Shown piece by piece: positions 51,793 to 59,837 of a stretch of DNA of 64,000 nt. The stretch comes from Sphingomonas quercus (GTDB taxonomy: Bacteria > Pseudomonadota > Alphaproteobacteria > Sphingomonadales > Sphingomonadaceae), in assembly GCF_018863195.1 (NCBI RefSeq), contig NZ_JAHKRT010000003.1:62001-126000 (forward strand). The letters run 5' to 3'. Every line of letters starts with the position of its first letter. Position 1 is the stretch's first letter. The notes under the pieces are model-generated. The model searched no databases, had not been told where the DNA came from, and saw only the letters and a program-made list of their open reading frames with translations. The translations under genes and the position numbers were made by a program.

Positions 51793-53097
51793 TCATTCGG
51801 CTGCGGCGGAAGCCGTGCGCGCGGTGCGGCCGCGCAGCAGCCACAGCAGGCCGAACACCGCCACCAGCACCGCGGGAATCACCGCCACCGCCTTGAACGA
51901 CTGGGACGCCGCATAGGTCAGCACGGCCTGCAGCTGTTCGCCGCCAAGCGCCTCGAACCGGGCCGCGCCGCCCGCGGCCTCGATCTTCGCGCTGTCATAG
52001 ATGGCGCCGAGCACCGGCAGCACGAACCAGGTCGAGATCGAGCCCGCCACGCCCATCAGCCCGATGCTGAGCGCGCCGGCACGCGGATAACGCTGGGCGG
52101 CGACGGCGATCATCGTCGGCCAGATGAAGCAGACGCCGGCCCCCCACAAGGTCGCAGACAGGATCGCCATCGCCGGCGAGCGCGCATAGCCGAGCGAGAA
52201 CAGGCCGATCGTGCACAGCACGCAGGACAGGCACAGCATCCCCTCGGTCGAGAAGCGCCGCTCGATCGGCCCGGCGAAATGCCGGCCGACGAACTGGATC
52301 GCCGCGACATAGGACAGCAGCAGCACCCCGCGCATGCCGACGACGTTGCTCAGCGACACGTCCACCCACTGGCCCGGCGCCAGCTCCGACGCGGCGGTGA
52401 GCAGCATCAGCGCGAACCAGATGAAGAAGCTCGGCCTGCGGATCAGCTCACGCATCTGCCCGCCGCGCGACACGCCGAGCGCGGCGCTGGTCGTCTGCGG
52501 GAAGCGCTTGGTGGCGGCCCACAGCGCGATGGCGATGCCCATCAGCGGCACCAGCGCGAACATCAGCCGCCAGTCCATCGCCCCGCCGGTGCCGAGGATG
52601 CCGAGCAGCCCGCCCACCACCAGCCCCGCCGGCCACCACGCATGGAGGATGTTCATGCGGTGCGTGGTGTCTTCCGGATAGAGGGCGGAGACCATCGGGT
52701 TGATCGTCCCCTCGGTCGCGCCCCAGCCGAGGCCGTTGACGAACATGCCGAGCCAGATCGCCTGATAGGCGCCGGCCGGGCCGAAACTGCCGCACAGGAT
52801 GACCAGCAGCGGTCCGATCACGAAACTGGCGGCGGCGACCATGATCATCCGCTTCATGCCGATGCGGTCGAGGAACAGGCTGGTCACGACCAGCGCCAGG
52901 CAGAAACCGAGAAAGGCCGAGCCCAGCGCCTCGGCGATCAGCGTCACCGAGCGGGCCGGGTCGATCGTGTCGAGATAGGTCGCCTTGAGCTGCGCCGCTG
53001 TCGCCGCGCGCAACGCCGCGCTGACCCCGGCGGCGAACAGGGCGAGGATGCCGATCCAGAACACCGCCTTGCGATGGACCTCCCCCTCCCCGGTCAT
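51793..53097 (-). CDS. MFS transporter
   Basis: The 434-residue integral membrane protein has about 12 hydrophobic helices, the first at FWIGILALFAAGVSAALRA, and a DRIGMKRM loop between helices 2 and 3 that corresponds to the MFS motif. The ATG at 53097 overlaps the stop of the upstream TIM-barrel gene by 4 nt (ATGA, 53094-53097). Context suggests transport of inositol or an oxidised derivative across the inner membrane. The substrate is not readable from sequence. Confidence 0.9.
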   Translation of the reverse strand: MTGEGEVHRKAVFWIGILALFAAGVSAALRAATAAQLKATYLDTIDPARSVTLIAEALGSAFLGFCLALVVTSLFLDRIGMKRMIMVAAASFVIGPLLVILCGSFGPAGAYQAIWLGMFVNGLGWGATEGTINPMVSALYPEDTTHRMNILHAWWPAGLVVGGLLGILGTGGAMDWRLMFALVPLMGIAIALWAATKRFPQTTSAALGVSRGGQMRELIRRPSFFIWFALMLLTAASELAPGQWVDVSLSNVVGMRGVLLLSYVAAIQFVGRHFAGPIERRFSTEGMLCLSCVLCTIGLFSLGYARSPAMAILSATLWGAGVCFIWPTMIAVAAQRYPRAGALSIGLMGVAGSISTWFVLPVLGAIYDSAKIEAAGGAARFEALGGEQLQAVLTYAASQSFKAVAVIPAVLVAVFGLLWLLRGRTARTASAAAE

Positions 53098-54062
53098 GCG
53101 AGGACCGCGCGCATATAGTCCAGGCATTTGCGATCCTCCTCGATCGATCCGCTGCCGGGATACTCATATTCGACAAGGGCGGGGATTGGATAGCGCTCCG
53201 CCTTCAGCAACAGGAGAACCTCTTTCAGCGGCGCATCGCCCTGCCCCCAGGGCGTGCCGGGGCCCTTGTTGCGCTTGCGGTCCTTCATGTGGAGGTGGGT
53301 GATCTTGGGGTGATGTTCCTTGATGAAGGCGACCGCGTCGAGGTTGGAAGCGGTGAAATGCCCGACATCGAGATTGGCCTTGCAGCGATCCGAGATGGCC
53401 AGCAGCGTTGCGAAGCTTTCCAGCGAGGCCACCTGGTTGGGGTCCTGATAATTGGAATGATTGTGGAAGCCGAGGTCGATGCGGTAGCGGGCGGCGAAGG
53501 CGGCGAGCCGCCGGCCCATCTCGACCGGGGTGGCATTGGTGCTGATCACCGGGCAGCCGAGCGCGCGGGTGGCGGCGAACACGCTGTCGATCTCGCCGTC
53601 CGTCATGTCCGGCGTGAAGTTGAACGAGTAGGCGAAGGAGGCGAGGCCGGCGCGCTCGAAGCTGCGCCGCACGCCTTCGAAATAGCTGACCGGCGTGTTG
53701 ATCCGCCACTGGCGGCGGTCCTCGCGCAACGTCCGGAACTCCGCGTCGCTGAGCGGCGGCGGCGCCGGCTGGCCGCGCCGCGCCTGTTCGTAGAGCCGCG
53801 TCGACGGCTCGAGCTGGCGGTTATGATATTCGAGCAGCCCGCCCGGCGCCGCGCCGCTTGCCGCCACCGCCTGCGCCAGTCGCTCGATATAGGCCGACTG
53901 ATCGTCCCCGCGCGGAATATCCTGATAGCTGCCGACGCACACCCCGAGCCGCACGCCGCCGACGACATTCGGCGTGCCCGCCTGCGCGCGCGCGGTTCCG
54001 ATCAACGGCGCCGAGAGGATCGCCGCTGCGGCCAGCCGGCCGAAATCGCGTCTGGAATGCAT
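53094..54062 (-). CDS. Exported sugar phosphate isomerase/epimerase-like TIM-barrel protein
   Basis: The 322-residue protein has a twin-arginine signal (SRRDFGRLAAAAILSAPLIG) followed by an AP-endonuclease-2/xylose-isomerase-like TIM barrel. Conserved metal-site segments include LGFHNHSNY, NLDVGHFTAS, ITHLHMKDRK and VEYEYPGS (His/Asp/His/Glu ligands). The family includes cytoplasmic inosose dehydratase IolE and isomerase IolI, but this member carries an export signal, so it probably acts in the periplasm on a sugar or inositol derivative. It is divergent from the PQQ dehydrogenase and coupled to the MFS gene. Confidence 0.88.
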   Translation of the reverse strand: MHSRRDFGRLAAAAILSAPLIGTARAQAGTPNVVGGVRLGVCVGSYQDIPRGDDQSAYIERLAQAVAASGAAPGGLLEYHNRQLEPSTRLYEQARRGQPAPPPLSDAEFRTLREDRRQWRINTPVSYFEGVRRSFERAGLASFAYSFNFTPDMTDGEIDSVFAATRALGCPVISTNATPVEMGRRLAAFAARYRIDLGFHNHSNYQDPNQVASLESFATLLAISDRCKANLDVGHFTASNLDAVAFIKEHHPKITHLHMKDRKRNKGPGTPWGQGDAPLKEVLLLLKAERYPIPALVEYEYPGSGSIEEDRKCLDYMRAVLA

Positions 54063-54133
54063 GGGCCTTGCTCCCTCTCTCCGCCGCCGGAATTATGATG
54101 CCGTGCGACCTCACCGATATGGCATGTGAATAT

Positions 54134-54140
54134 CATTCCA
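54134..54140 (-). promoter_or_regulatory. TGGAATG half-site in the divergent PQQ/TIM-barrel promoter
   Basis: CATTCCA on the plus strand (TGGAATG on the minus) lies in the AT-rich centre of the 168-bp region between the TIM-barrel and PQQ dehydrogenase genes. GGAAT also occurs near 54091, and the same half-site is part of the inverted repeat at 48742-48770. It is a weak, single half-site and only suggestive of co-regulation by the RpiR-family protein. Confidence 0.3.
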
Positions 54141-54230
54141 GTCAAATTTAAAAAAGTAATTGCAATCTCTCTCGTGGAGCGCCATCAACGGCGGAAAATC
54201 AGCGCAGTTGGATGTGCGGGAGGGGTTTCC

Positions 54231-56510
54231 ATGAAGGCTTTGCTCGGCGCGTCCGGCGCCGTCCTCGCCCTTGCGCTGGGTTTGTCTCCGGGCGGGCGAA
54301 CCATCGCGCAACCGGCCTCCACGGCGCCCGCGGCCCTGCCCGACGCTCCCGGGCGCGCGACCGTGCAGCGCATGTGCAGCGGCTGCCACGGCATGGAATG
54401 GATCACCAGCCGCCGCGAGACGCGCGAGAAATGGACTTCGCTGGTGATGGAGATGGTGTCGCGGGGGGCGCGAGGCTCGGATGAGGATATCGGCACGGTC
54501 GTCGCCTATCTCAGCGATCAGTTCGGCAAGCCGTCCGCGCCGGCCGCCGTCGCGGCTGCGCCAAATGCTGCGACGGGTCCCGGCGCGGCGCCGATCGCCA
54601 TCGCCGTCGCCGTGCCCGCCTCGGCGATCCCGGCCGCCGATCCGCGCGCGCAATGGCCGCTGATGGGCGGCGATGCCGGCGCCCAGCGGCATTCCGCGCT
54701 GGATCAGATCAACCGCAGCAATGTCGGCGCGCTGCGACTTGCCTGGAGCTGGTCGATGATGCGGCCGGCGGGCACCGCGCCCGCCCCCGCCCCGGCGAGA
54801 CCCGGCGCCGCCCCGATCCGGCGGCGCCTCACCACCCAGATCACGCCGGTGGTGGCGGATGGCCGGATGTACCTGACGACGCCGGACGGTCGCGCCGTCG
54901 CGCTCGATCCGGACAGCGGCACGCCGATCTGGTCCTATGACATTCCCGACGCGCTGGGCGGTCCGGGCGTGCGCAGCCTCGCCTATCGCCGCGCCGACGC
55001 GACGATGCCGGCGGCGATCTATTTCGGCACCAACCAGGGCTATCTGGTCGCGCTCGACGCCGCCACCGGCCGGCCGCTCAAGGGCTTCGGCAAGGCGGGC
55101 GCGATCAGCCTGCGCACCGGGCTCGATCATGCCGGCCCGAGCGAGCGCGTCGGCCTCTCCTCGCCGCCGGCCCTGTACAAGAACCTGATCATCGCCGGTG
55201 TGCACGTGCAGGAGCAGCCGGCGATGGGCCCGGCCGGCGACGTGCGGGCGTGGGACGCGCGCACCGGGGCTCTGGTGTGGACCTTCCACACCATCCCGCG
55301 CCCGGGCGAGCCCGGCAGTGAGACGTGGGAGGGGGAGAGCTGGCGCGGCCGTTCCGGCGCCAATGTCTGGGGCATGCTGAGCGTCGACGAAGCGAGCGGC
55401 ACGGTGTTCCTGCCGATCGGCTCGGCGACTTTCGACTATTCGGGCGCGGATCGGCCCGGCGCCAATCTCTACGCCAACTCGCTGGTGGCGCTCGACGCCG
55501 CCACCGGCAAGCGCCGCTGGCATTTCCAGACGACCCATCACGACGTCTGGGACTATGATCTCAACGCCGCGCCGGTGCTGCTCGACATCCGCCGCGACGG
55601 CTACATCATCCCCGCCGTCGCCCAGCTTTCCAAGCAGGCGATGCTGTTCGTGCTCGACCGGCGCACCGGCCAGCCGATCTACCCGATCGAGGAGCGGGCG
55701 GTGCCGCAGGACGGCTTCCCGGCCGGCGAGCATCCGTGGCCCACCCAGCCCTTTCCGGCGCTGACGCCACAACTGGCGCGCGCGCGTTTCGACCCGAGTG
55801 AGATCGCCGACATCACGCCGGAGCACAAGCAGATGTGCGAGGCGATGCTGGCGCGCGACGGCGGGCTGCGCATCGGCGGCACCTATCTGCCGTTCGCGGA
55901 GCGGCCGTCGATCATGTTCCCCGGCACGCTGGGCGGGATCAACTGGCATGGCGGCACGTTCGATCCGGCCACCGGCTATCTGATCACGGCGACGATGAGC
56001 CTCGGCGAGGTCTTCCAGTCGACGCCCGATCCGAACGGCGGCGCGCCTACCGTCAAGCGCTACAAATTCTGGGACGACGCCAGGCATTGGCCCTGCTCGG
56101 CAGGCCCGTGGGGCGAGCTGGTCGCGGTCGACATGAACAGCGGGCTGATCGCCTGGCGGGTGCCGCTCGGCAGCTTCCCGGAGCTGGAGGCGCGCGGCAT
56201 CAAGGGGCTCGGCACGCCGTTGCTCGGCGGCGGCATCACCACAGGCGGCGGGCTGGTGTTCGTCGGCGGCACCATCGACGACCGCTTCCGCGCCTTCGAC
56301 ACGCGCACCGGCACCGAATTATGGTCGGCCAATGTCGGCGCCGCGGTCCACGCGCTGCCGATGACCTATCTCGGGCGGAGCGGCCGGCAATATGTCGCCT
56401 TCACGGTGAGCGGGGGCGGCTTTCTGGAGGATCACACCATTCCGCCGGTGCTGATGGCCTTCGCCTTGCCCGGCGAGCCGGGAGGGACCAACCCGCCCCC
56501 GCCGCGTTGA
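54231..56510 (+). CDS. PQQ-dependent dehydrogenase with N-terminal cytochrome c domain
   Basis: The 759-residue exported quinohemoprotein has a signal peptide (about 1-26), then a c-type heme domain ([10 protein letters not shown]; Cys49-Cys52-His53). A PQQ eight-bladed propeller follows (about 145-755), with blade signatures such as [44 protein letters not shown] and [17 protein letters not shown]. The order heme-then-PQQ differs from the common type II quinohemoproteins, which carry heme at the C-terminus. It should oxidise a polyol in the periplasm and pass electrons onwards. Start ATG 54231 follows GGGAGGGG. The inositol context suggests a cyclitol substrate. Confidence 0.9.
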   Translation: MKALLGASGAVLALALGLSPGGRTIAQPASTAPAALPDAPGRATVQRMCSGCHGMEWITSRRETREKWTSLVMEMVSRGARGSDEDIGTVVAYLSDQFGKPSAPAAVAAAPNAATGPGAAPIAIAVAVPASAIPAADPRAQWPLMGGDAGAQRHSALDQINRSNVGALRLAWSWSMMRPAGTAPAPAPARPGAAPIRRRLTTQITPVVADGRMYLTTPDGRAVALDPDSGTPIWSYDIPDALGGPGVRSLAYRRADATMPAAIYFGTNQGYLVALDAATGRPLKGFGKAGAISLRTGLDHAGPSERVGLSSPPALYKNLIIAGVHVQEQPAMGPAGDVRAWDARTGALVWTFHTIPRPGEPGSETWEGESWRGRSGANVWGMLSVDEASGTVFLPIGSATFDYSGADRPGANLYANSLVALDAATGKRRWHFQTTHHDVWDYDLNAAPVLLDIRRDGYIIPAVAQLSKQAMLFVLDRRTGQPIYPIEERAVPQDGFPAGEHPWPTQPFPALTPQLARARFDPSEIADITPEHKQMCEAMLARDGGLRIGGTYLPFAERPSIMFPGTLGGINWHGGTFDPATGYLITATMSLGEVFQSTPDPNGGAPTVKRYKFWDDARHWPCSAGPWGELVAVDMNSGLIAWRVPLGSFPELEARGIKGLGTPLLGGGITTGGGLVFVGGTIDDRFRAFDTRTGTELWSANVGAAVHALPMTYLGRSGRQYVAFTVSGGGFLEDHTIPPVLMAFALPGEPGGTNPPPPR

Positions 56511-56517
56511 GCACGTC

Positions 56518-57348
56518 ATGAAGACAACCGACATATGCGGCGGCGAGGCCGTTCCGGCGCTCGGTCAGGGGACGTGGATGATGGGCGAGCGTCGCGACCG
56601 CCGCGCCGCCGAGATCGCCGCGCTGCGCACCGGCATCGAGCTGGGCATGACCCTGATCGACACCGCCGAAATGTATGGGGAGGGCGAGGCCGAGCGACTT
56701 GTCGGCGAGGCGGTGGCGGGCCGGCGCGACGGGCTGTTCCTGGTCAGCAAGGCCTACCCGCAGAACGCCTCCCGGGATCGCCTGCCGCGGGCCTGCGAGG
56801 CGAGCCTGAGGCGGCTAGGCACCGATCATATCGACCTTTATCTTCTGCACTGGCGCGGCGCCGTCCCGCTTGCCGAAACGGTAGAGGCGATGGAGGCGCT
56901 GAAGGCGGCGGGCAGGATCCGGCACTGGGGCGTCAGCAATCTCGACGTCGGGGACATGGCCGAGCTGGTCGAGGCCGGCGGCGGCGGATGCGCGGCCAAC
57001 CAGATCCTCTACAACCTGTCGCGGCGCGGGGCGGAATATGCGCTGATGCCGTGGCTTGCCGATCATGGCATGGCGGTGATGGCCTATAGCCCGGTCGAAC
57101 AAGGTCGGCTGCTCGGCAATGCCACGCTGAAGGCAGTCGCCGCGCGCCGTGGGGTGACGCCGGCGCAGGTCGCGCTCGCCTGGCTGCTGCGGCGGCCGGG
57201 CGTCATCGCCATACCCAAGGCGGGCTCGGCCGATCACGTCAGGGAGAACCGCGCCGCCGCCGACCTCGATCTCGTCGCCGACGACCTCGCCGAACTCGAC
57301 CGCGCCTTCCCCGCCCCTACCCGGCAGCGCCCGCTCGAAATGCTCTAG
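56518..57348 (+). CDS. Aldo/keto reductase
   Basis: The 276-residue protein is a TIM-barrel aldo/keto reductase with [17 protein letters not shown] (catalytic Asp and Tyr), LVSKAYPQN (Lys), [10 protein letters not shown]-type strand ([10 protein letters not shown], His) and [15 protein letters not shown] at the NADP site. It lies 7 nt after the PQQ dehydrogenase and is probably co-transcribed. It could reduce a keto-inositol made elsewhere in the locus; this is inferred. No signal peptide, so cytoplasmic. Confidence 0.9.
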   Translation: MKTTDICGGEAVPALGQGTWMMGERRDRRAAEIAALRTGIELGMTLIDTAEMYGEGEAERLVGEAVAGRRDGLFLVSKAYPQNASRDRLPRACEASLRRLGTDHIDLYLLHWRGAVPLAETVEAMEALKAAGRIRHWGVSNLDVGDMAELVEAGGGGCAANQILYNLSRRGAEYALMPWLADHGMAVMAYSPVEQGRLLGNATLKAVAARRGVTPAQVALAWLLRRPGVIAIPKAGSADHVRENRAAADLDLVADDLAELDRAFPAPTRQRPLEML

Positions 57349-57420
57349 TGCGAACGCAGGTCGCGCATAAGGAGCCCGCTGGCGGCGACCAATCCGACGC
57401 AGATCATCCTATATAATTTC

Positions 57421-57633
57421 ATGACTGCAACGACACTCACTGTGCTGGCCCGCAGCTATCTTCACGCCGAAGATATTATTCACATCGAGGCGCGGAAAAT
57501 CGGCCTGCCGATCGACGCCAAATGCACGATGTCGAGGACATTGCCGAGCGGACATACCGAATATTCGGTCGAGATCAGGGCTGAACGGCCGGAAGACCTC
57601 GCCTATCTCCGCCGCTACTGCCCGCAGATTTGA
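57421..57633 (+). CDS. Small hypothetical protein
   Basis: The 70-residue protein (TTLTVLARSYLHAEDIIHIE, later TMSRTLPSGHTEYSVEIRAE and LAYLRRYCPQI) has a predicted alpha/beta character and no known domain. There is no Shine-Dalgarno sequence before ATG 57421. A TATAAT hexamer at 57412-57417 lies 3 nt before it, an odd spacing for either a promoter or a leader; a GTG at 57439 could be the start instead. Amino-acid composition and GC-rich third positions support coding. Confidence 0.55.
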   Translation: MTATTLTVLARSYLHAEDIIHIEARKIGLPIDAKCTMSRTLPSGHTEYSVEIRAERPEDLAYLRRYCPQI

Positions 57634-57653
57634 GCCAGCGCGCGCGGCCGGGG

Positions 57654-57679
57654 GGAACCATCCGGCGCGACGGGACGTT
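57654..57679 (+). promoter_or_regulatory. EcfG-type general stress promoter
   Basis: GGAAC at 57654-57658 and CGTT at 57676-57679 are separated by 17 bases. This is the alphaproteobacterial sigma-EcfG consensus (GGAAC, 16-17 bases, CGTT) known from Sphingomonas and Caulobacter relatives. Transcription should start near 57686 and run through the hairpin at 57752 towards the spermidine-synthase-like gene at 57879. Confidence 0.65.
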
Positions 57680-57751
57680 CTTTCAACAGCTTGGGTCCCC
57701 CTACCAAGCGAAACGACCTGCCGGATTTAGGCTGACCGGCACACGTGGACA

Positions 57752-57778
57752 GGGGCCGAGCGTTCATACCTCGGCCCC
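57752..57778 (+). terminator. Perfect 9-bp hairpin downstream of the EcfG-type promoter
   Basis: GGGGCCGAG (57752-57760), loop of nine bases, CTCGGCCCC (57770-57778). It lies about 70 nt after the predicted start of the EcfG-type transcript and 101 nt before the next gene. With the promoter it could define a roughly 95-nt small RNA, or be a structured leader. No T tract follows, so this is not a canonical terminator. Confidence 0.5.
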
Positions 57779-57878
57779 ACCCCCTCCCCATCACCGGCCC
57801 GTTCCAGGATGCTTTCCGCACAGGCGGCTGGCAGGCCGCGCCCGGCGCGCCTAAGGACGGCTTTTCGCCGGAGCAGAC

Positions 57879-58550
57879 ATGACGCCTCGTGAATTGATCG
57901 GCACCGCCCGCATTCCCGGCGGGGACGAACTGCGGCTGTTCCGGCGCGGCGCCGATTTCATGATCGTCCTCGATCGCAACGAGCTGATGAGCAGCCGGAT
58001 GAGCGGCTCGGAGGAGGCGCTGGCGACGATGACCTGCGCGAGGCTCGGCAAGCGCGCCGCGCCTCACTTGCTGATCGGCGGCTATGGCATGGGCTTCACG
58101 CTGCGCGCGGCGCTCGGCTGCCTCGGCGCGCAGGCGCGGGTCACCGTCGCCGAGCTGGTGCCGGAAATCATCGAGTGGGCGCGCGGGCCGATGGCGGCGC
58201 TCACCGCCGGCTGTCTCGACGATCCGCGCGTGGTGCTGCGCGAAGGAGATGTCGCGCCGATCATCGCCGAACAGGCGGGCGCCTATGACGCCATCCTGCT
58301 CGATGTCGATAATGGCCCGGACGGGCTCGTCCGCCTCGCCAATGATCGTCTCTACACGCCGGCCGGCCTCGCCGCAGCCAAGGCGGCGCTGCGGCCCGGC
58401 GGCGTGCTGGCGATCTGGTCGGCCGCCTCGGACCCCGCCTTCGCGCGTACGCTTGTCCGGGCCGGGTTCGCGGTCGACGAGATCGCCGTCAAGGCGCGGA
58501 GCAACGGCAAGGGGCCGCGCCACGTCATCTGGTTCGCCACCCGGCGTTGA
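57879..58550 (+). CDS. Spermidine-synthase-like methyltransferase-fold protein
   Basis: The 223-residue protein resembles the catalytic domain of SpeE-type aminopropyltransferases: LLIGGYGMGFTLRAAL (cofactor loop), VTVAELVPEIIEWA (acidic residue ending strand 2), YDAILLDVDNGPDGL and GVLAIWSAA. It lacks the N-terminal beta domain of full SpeE and is shorter, so it may not make spermidine. The ATG follows GGAG. The next gene starts 3 nt later, so they form an operon, possibly under the EcfG-type promoter. Confidence 0.8.
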   Translation: MTPRELIGTARIPGGDELRLFRRGADFMIVLDRNELMSSRMSGSEEALATMTCARLGKRAAPHLLIGGYGMGFTLRAALGCLGAQARVTVAELVPEIIEWARGPMAALTAGCLDDPRVVLREGDVAPIIAEQAGAYDAILLDVDNGPDGLVRLANDRLYTPAGLAAAKAALRPGGVLAIWSAASDPAFARTLVRAGFAVDEIAVKARSNGKGPRHVIWFATRR

Positions 58551-58553
58551 GCG

Positions 58554-59369
58554 ATGCCCCGCATCATCGCCATTGACGATCCTGCCGATCCGCGCATCGA
58601 GCCCTATCGCGACATACGCGAGCGCGATCTGGTCGGCCGCGCCGGCGGCTTCGTGGCCGAGGGGCGCGTGGTTATCGAAAAGCTTGTCGGCTCATCGGGG
58701 TGCCGGCTCGACTCGCTGCTGATCGCAGCCCACCGCCTGCCGACCATGGCCGACCTGCTCGCCCGGCTCGACGAGGACATGCCGGTATTCGCCGCCTCGC
58801 AAGCGGTCATCAATGTCATCGCCGGCTTCCCGCTTCATCGCGGCCTGCTGGCGATCGGCCGGCGCGTCGACCCGCCCGACGCCGGCCGGCTGCTCGCCGC
58901 CCTTCCGCAGGCTGCCGACATCCTCGTCCTGTCGGCGATCGCCAATCACGACAATATGGGCGGCATTTTCAGGAATGCGGCAGCGTTCGGGGTCAGGGCC
59001 GTGCTGCTCGACGCCGCCTGCTGCGATCCGCTCTATCGGAAGGCGATCCGCGTCTCGGTCGGCGCCGCGCTGCTCGTCCCGTTCGCGCGGCTCGCCCCCG
59101 ACACCGATATTCCCGGCCTGCTCGCCCGACATGGTTTGCGGATGGTGGCGCTGAGCCCGCGCGGACGGATCGACCTTGTCGACCTTGGCGCGGCGCCGCG
59201 CAACGCCGTGCTGCTCGGCGCCGAGGGGCCCGGGCTATCCGCCCGAATCCTCGATCAGGGTCATAGCGTCCGCCTGTCGATGGCCGGCGATTTCGATTCC
59301 CTCAATGTCGCCACGACCAGCGGCATCGTCCTGCATCATCTCTTCGTCGCCGCCCGCCGCGGCGGATGA
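58554..59369 (+). CDS. TrmH/SpoU-family RNA methyltransferase
   Basis: The 271-residue protein has an N-terminal substrate-binding region (about 1-100: GGFVAEGRVVIEKLV) and a C-terminal SPOUT methyltransferase domain. Motif 1 is ANHDNMGGIFRNAAAFG, motif 2 VLLGAEGPGL and motif 3 LSMAGDFDSLNVATTSGIVL. It 2'-O-methylates a tRNA or rRNA nucleotide using SAM; the site cannot be told. It follows the spermidine-synthase-like gene by 3 nt, and its stop abuts the stop of the convergent RNase H-like gene with no gap. Confidence 0.9.
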   Translation: MPRIIAIDDPADPRIEPYRDIRERDLVGRAGGFVAEGRVVIEKLVGSSGCRLDSLLIAAHRLPTMADLLARLDEDMPVFAASQAVINVIAGFPLHRGLLAIGRRVDPPDAGRLLAALPQAADILVLSAIANHDNMGGIFRNAAAFGVRAVLLDAACCDPLYRKAIRVSVGAALLVPFARLAPDTDIPGLLARHGLRMVALSPRGRIDLVDLGAAPRNAVLLGAEGPGLSARILDQGHSVRLSMAGDFDSLNVATTSGIVLHHLFVAARRGG

Positions 59370-59738
59370 TCAGCGGCCGTGCAGCCGCGCCAGCGCGATG
59401 CCGGCGAGGTTCTGGGTTCGCTTGATGTAACGGATGCGCACCCTGCCGGGCGGGCGGGGCATCGCCCGCAACCGCTGCAGGTGGCCGAGGCAGGATCGCG
59501 GGCAGCGTGCCTCGCCATTGGCCTGGGCGATCACCGCGGCGGCGTCGCCGATCAATACGGCATCGGCGATATCGCGCTGCCCGGCGAGGCGCATCGCCTC
59601 GATCAGCGCCAGCCACTCGGCGTCCATGCTCGTGCCCGCGCCGAGCCCGCGCCGGACGATCACCTCACCGCCGATCACCACGGCGATCTCCATCCCGTTC
59701 GGAAGGGGCCTGCTGCCGCCATCGAAGAAAATCTTCAT
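59370..59738 (-). CDS. RNase H-like (reverse-transcriptase-like RVT_3) protein
   Basis: The 122-residue protein has the RNase H fold pattern: IFFDGGSRPLPNGMEIAVVI (Asp6), SMDAEWLALIEAM (Glu41), and VLIGDAAAVIAQ (Asp65). The usual final catalytic Asp, in an N-x-x-A-D context, is replaced by Gly113 (QNLAGIALARL), so activity is in doubt. It could cleave RNA:DNA hybrids or only bind them. The ATG at 59738 is 99 bp from the divergent serine hydrolase gene. A much longer antisense-like extension upstream is rejected. Confidence 0.75.
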   Translation of the reverse strand: MKIFFDGGSRPLPNGMEIAVVIGGEVIVRRGLGAGTSMDAEWLALIEAMRLAGQRDIADAVLIGDAAAVIAQANGEARCPRSCLGHLQRLRAMPRPPGRVRIRYIKRTQNLAGIALARLHGR

Positions 59739-59837
59739 TGCCGACGCCTCTGCCCGCCGGACGAGGCACCGGCAAGCACCCCGGTTGCGTCCGGCGGTGG
59801 TCGCTGCGACAAGATGCCGAACAGGAGAGGAGCATCT

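Noticed and set aside
53094-54062. Calling the TIM-barrel protein IolE
   Set aside because: Inosose dehydratase is cytoplasmic, whereas this protein has a twin-arginine export signal; only the fold is shared.
54111-56087. 658-codon antisense frame opposite the PQQ dehydrogenase
   Set aside because: Very Arg-rich, no domain; plus-strand blade repeats are unambiguous.
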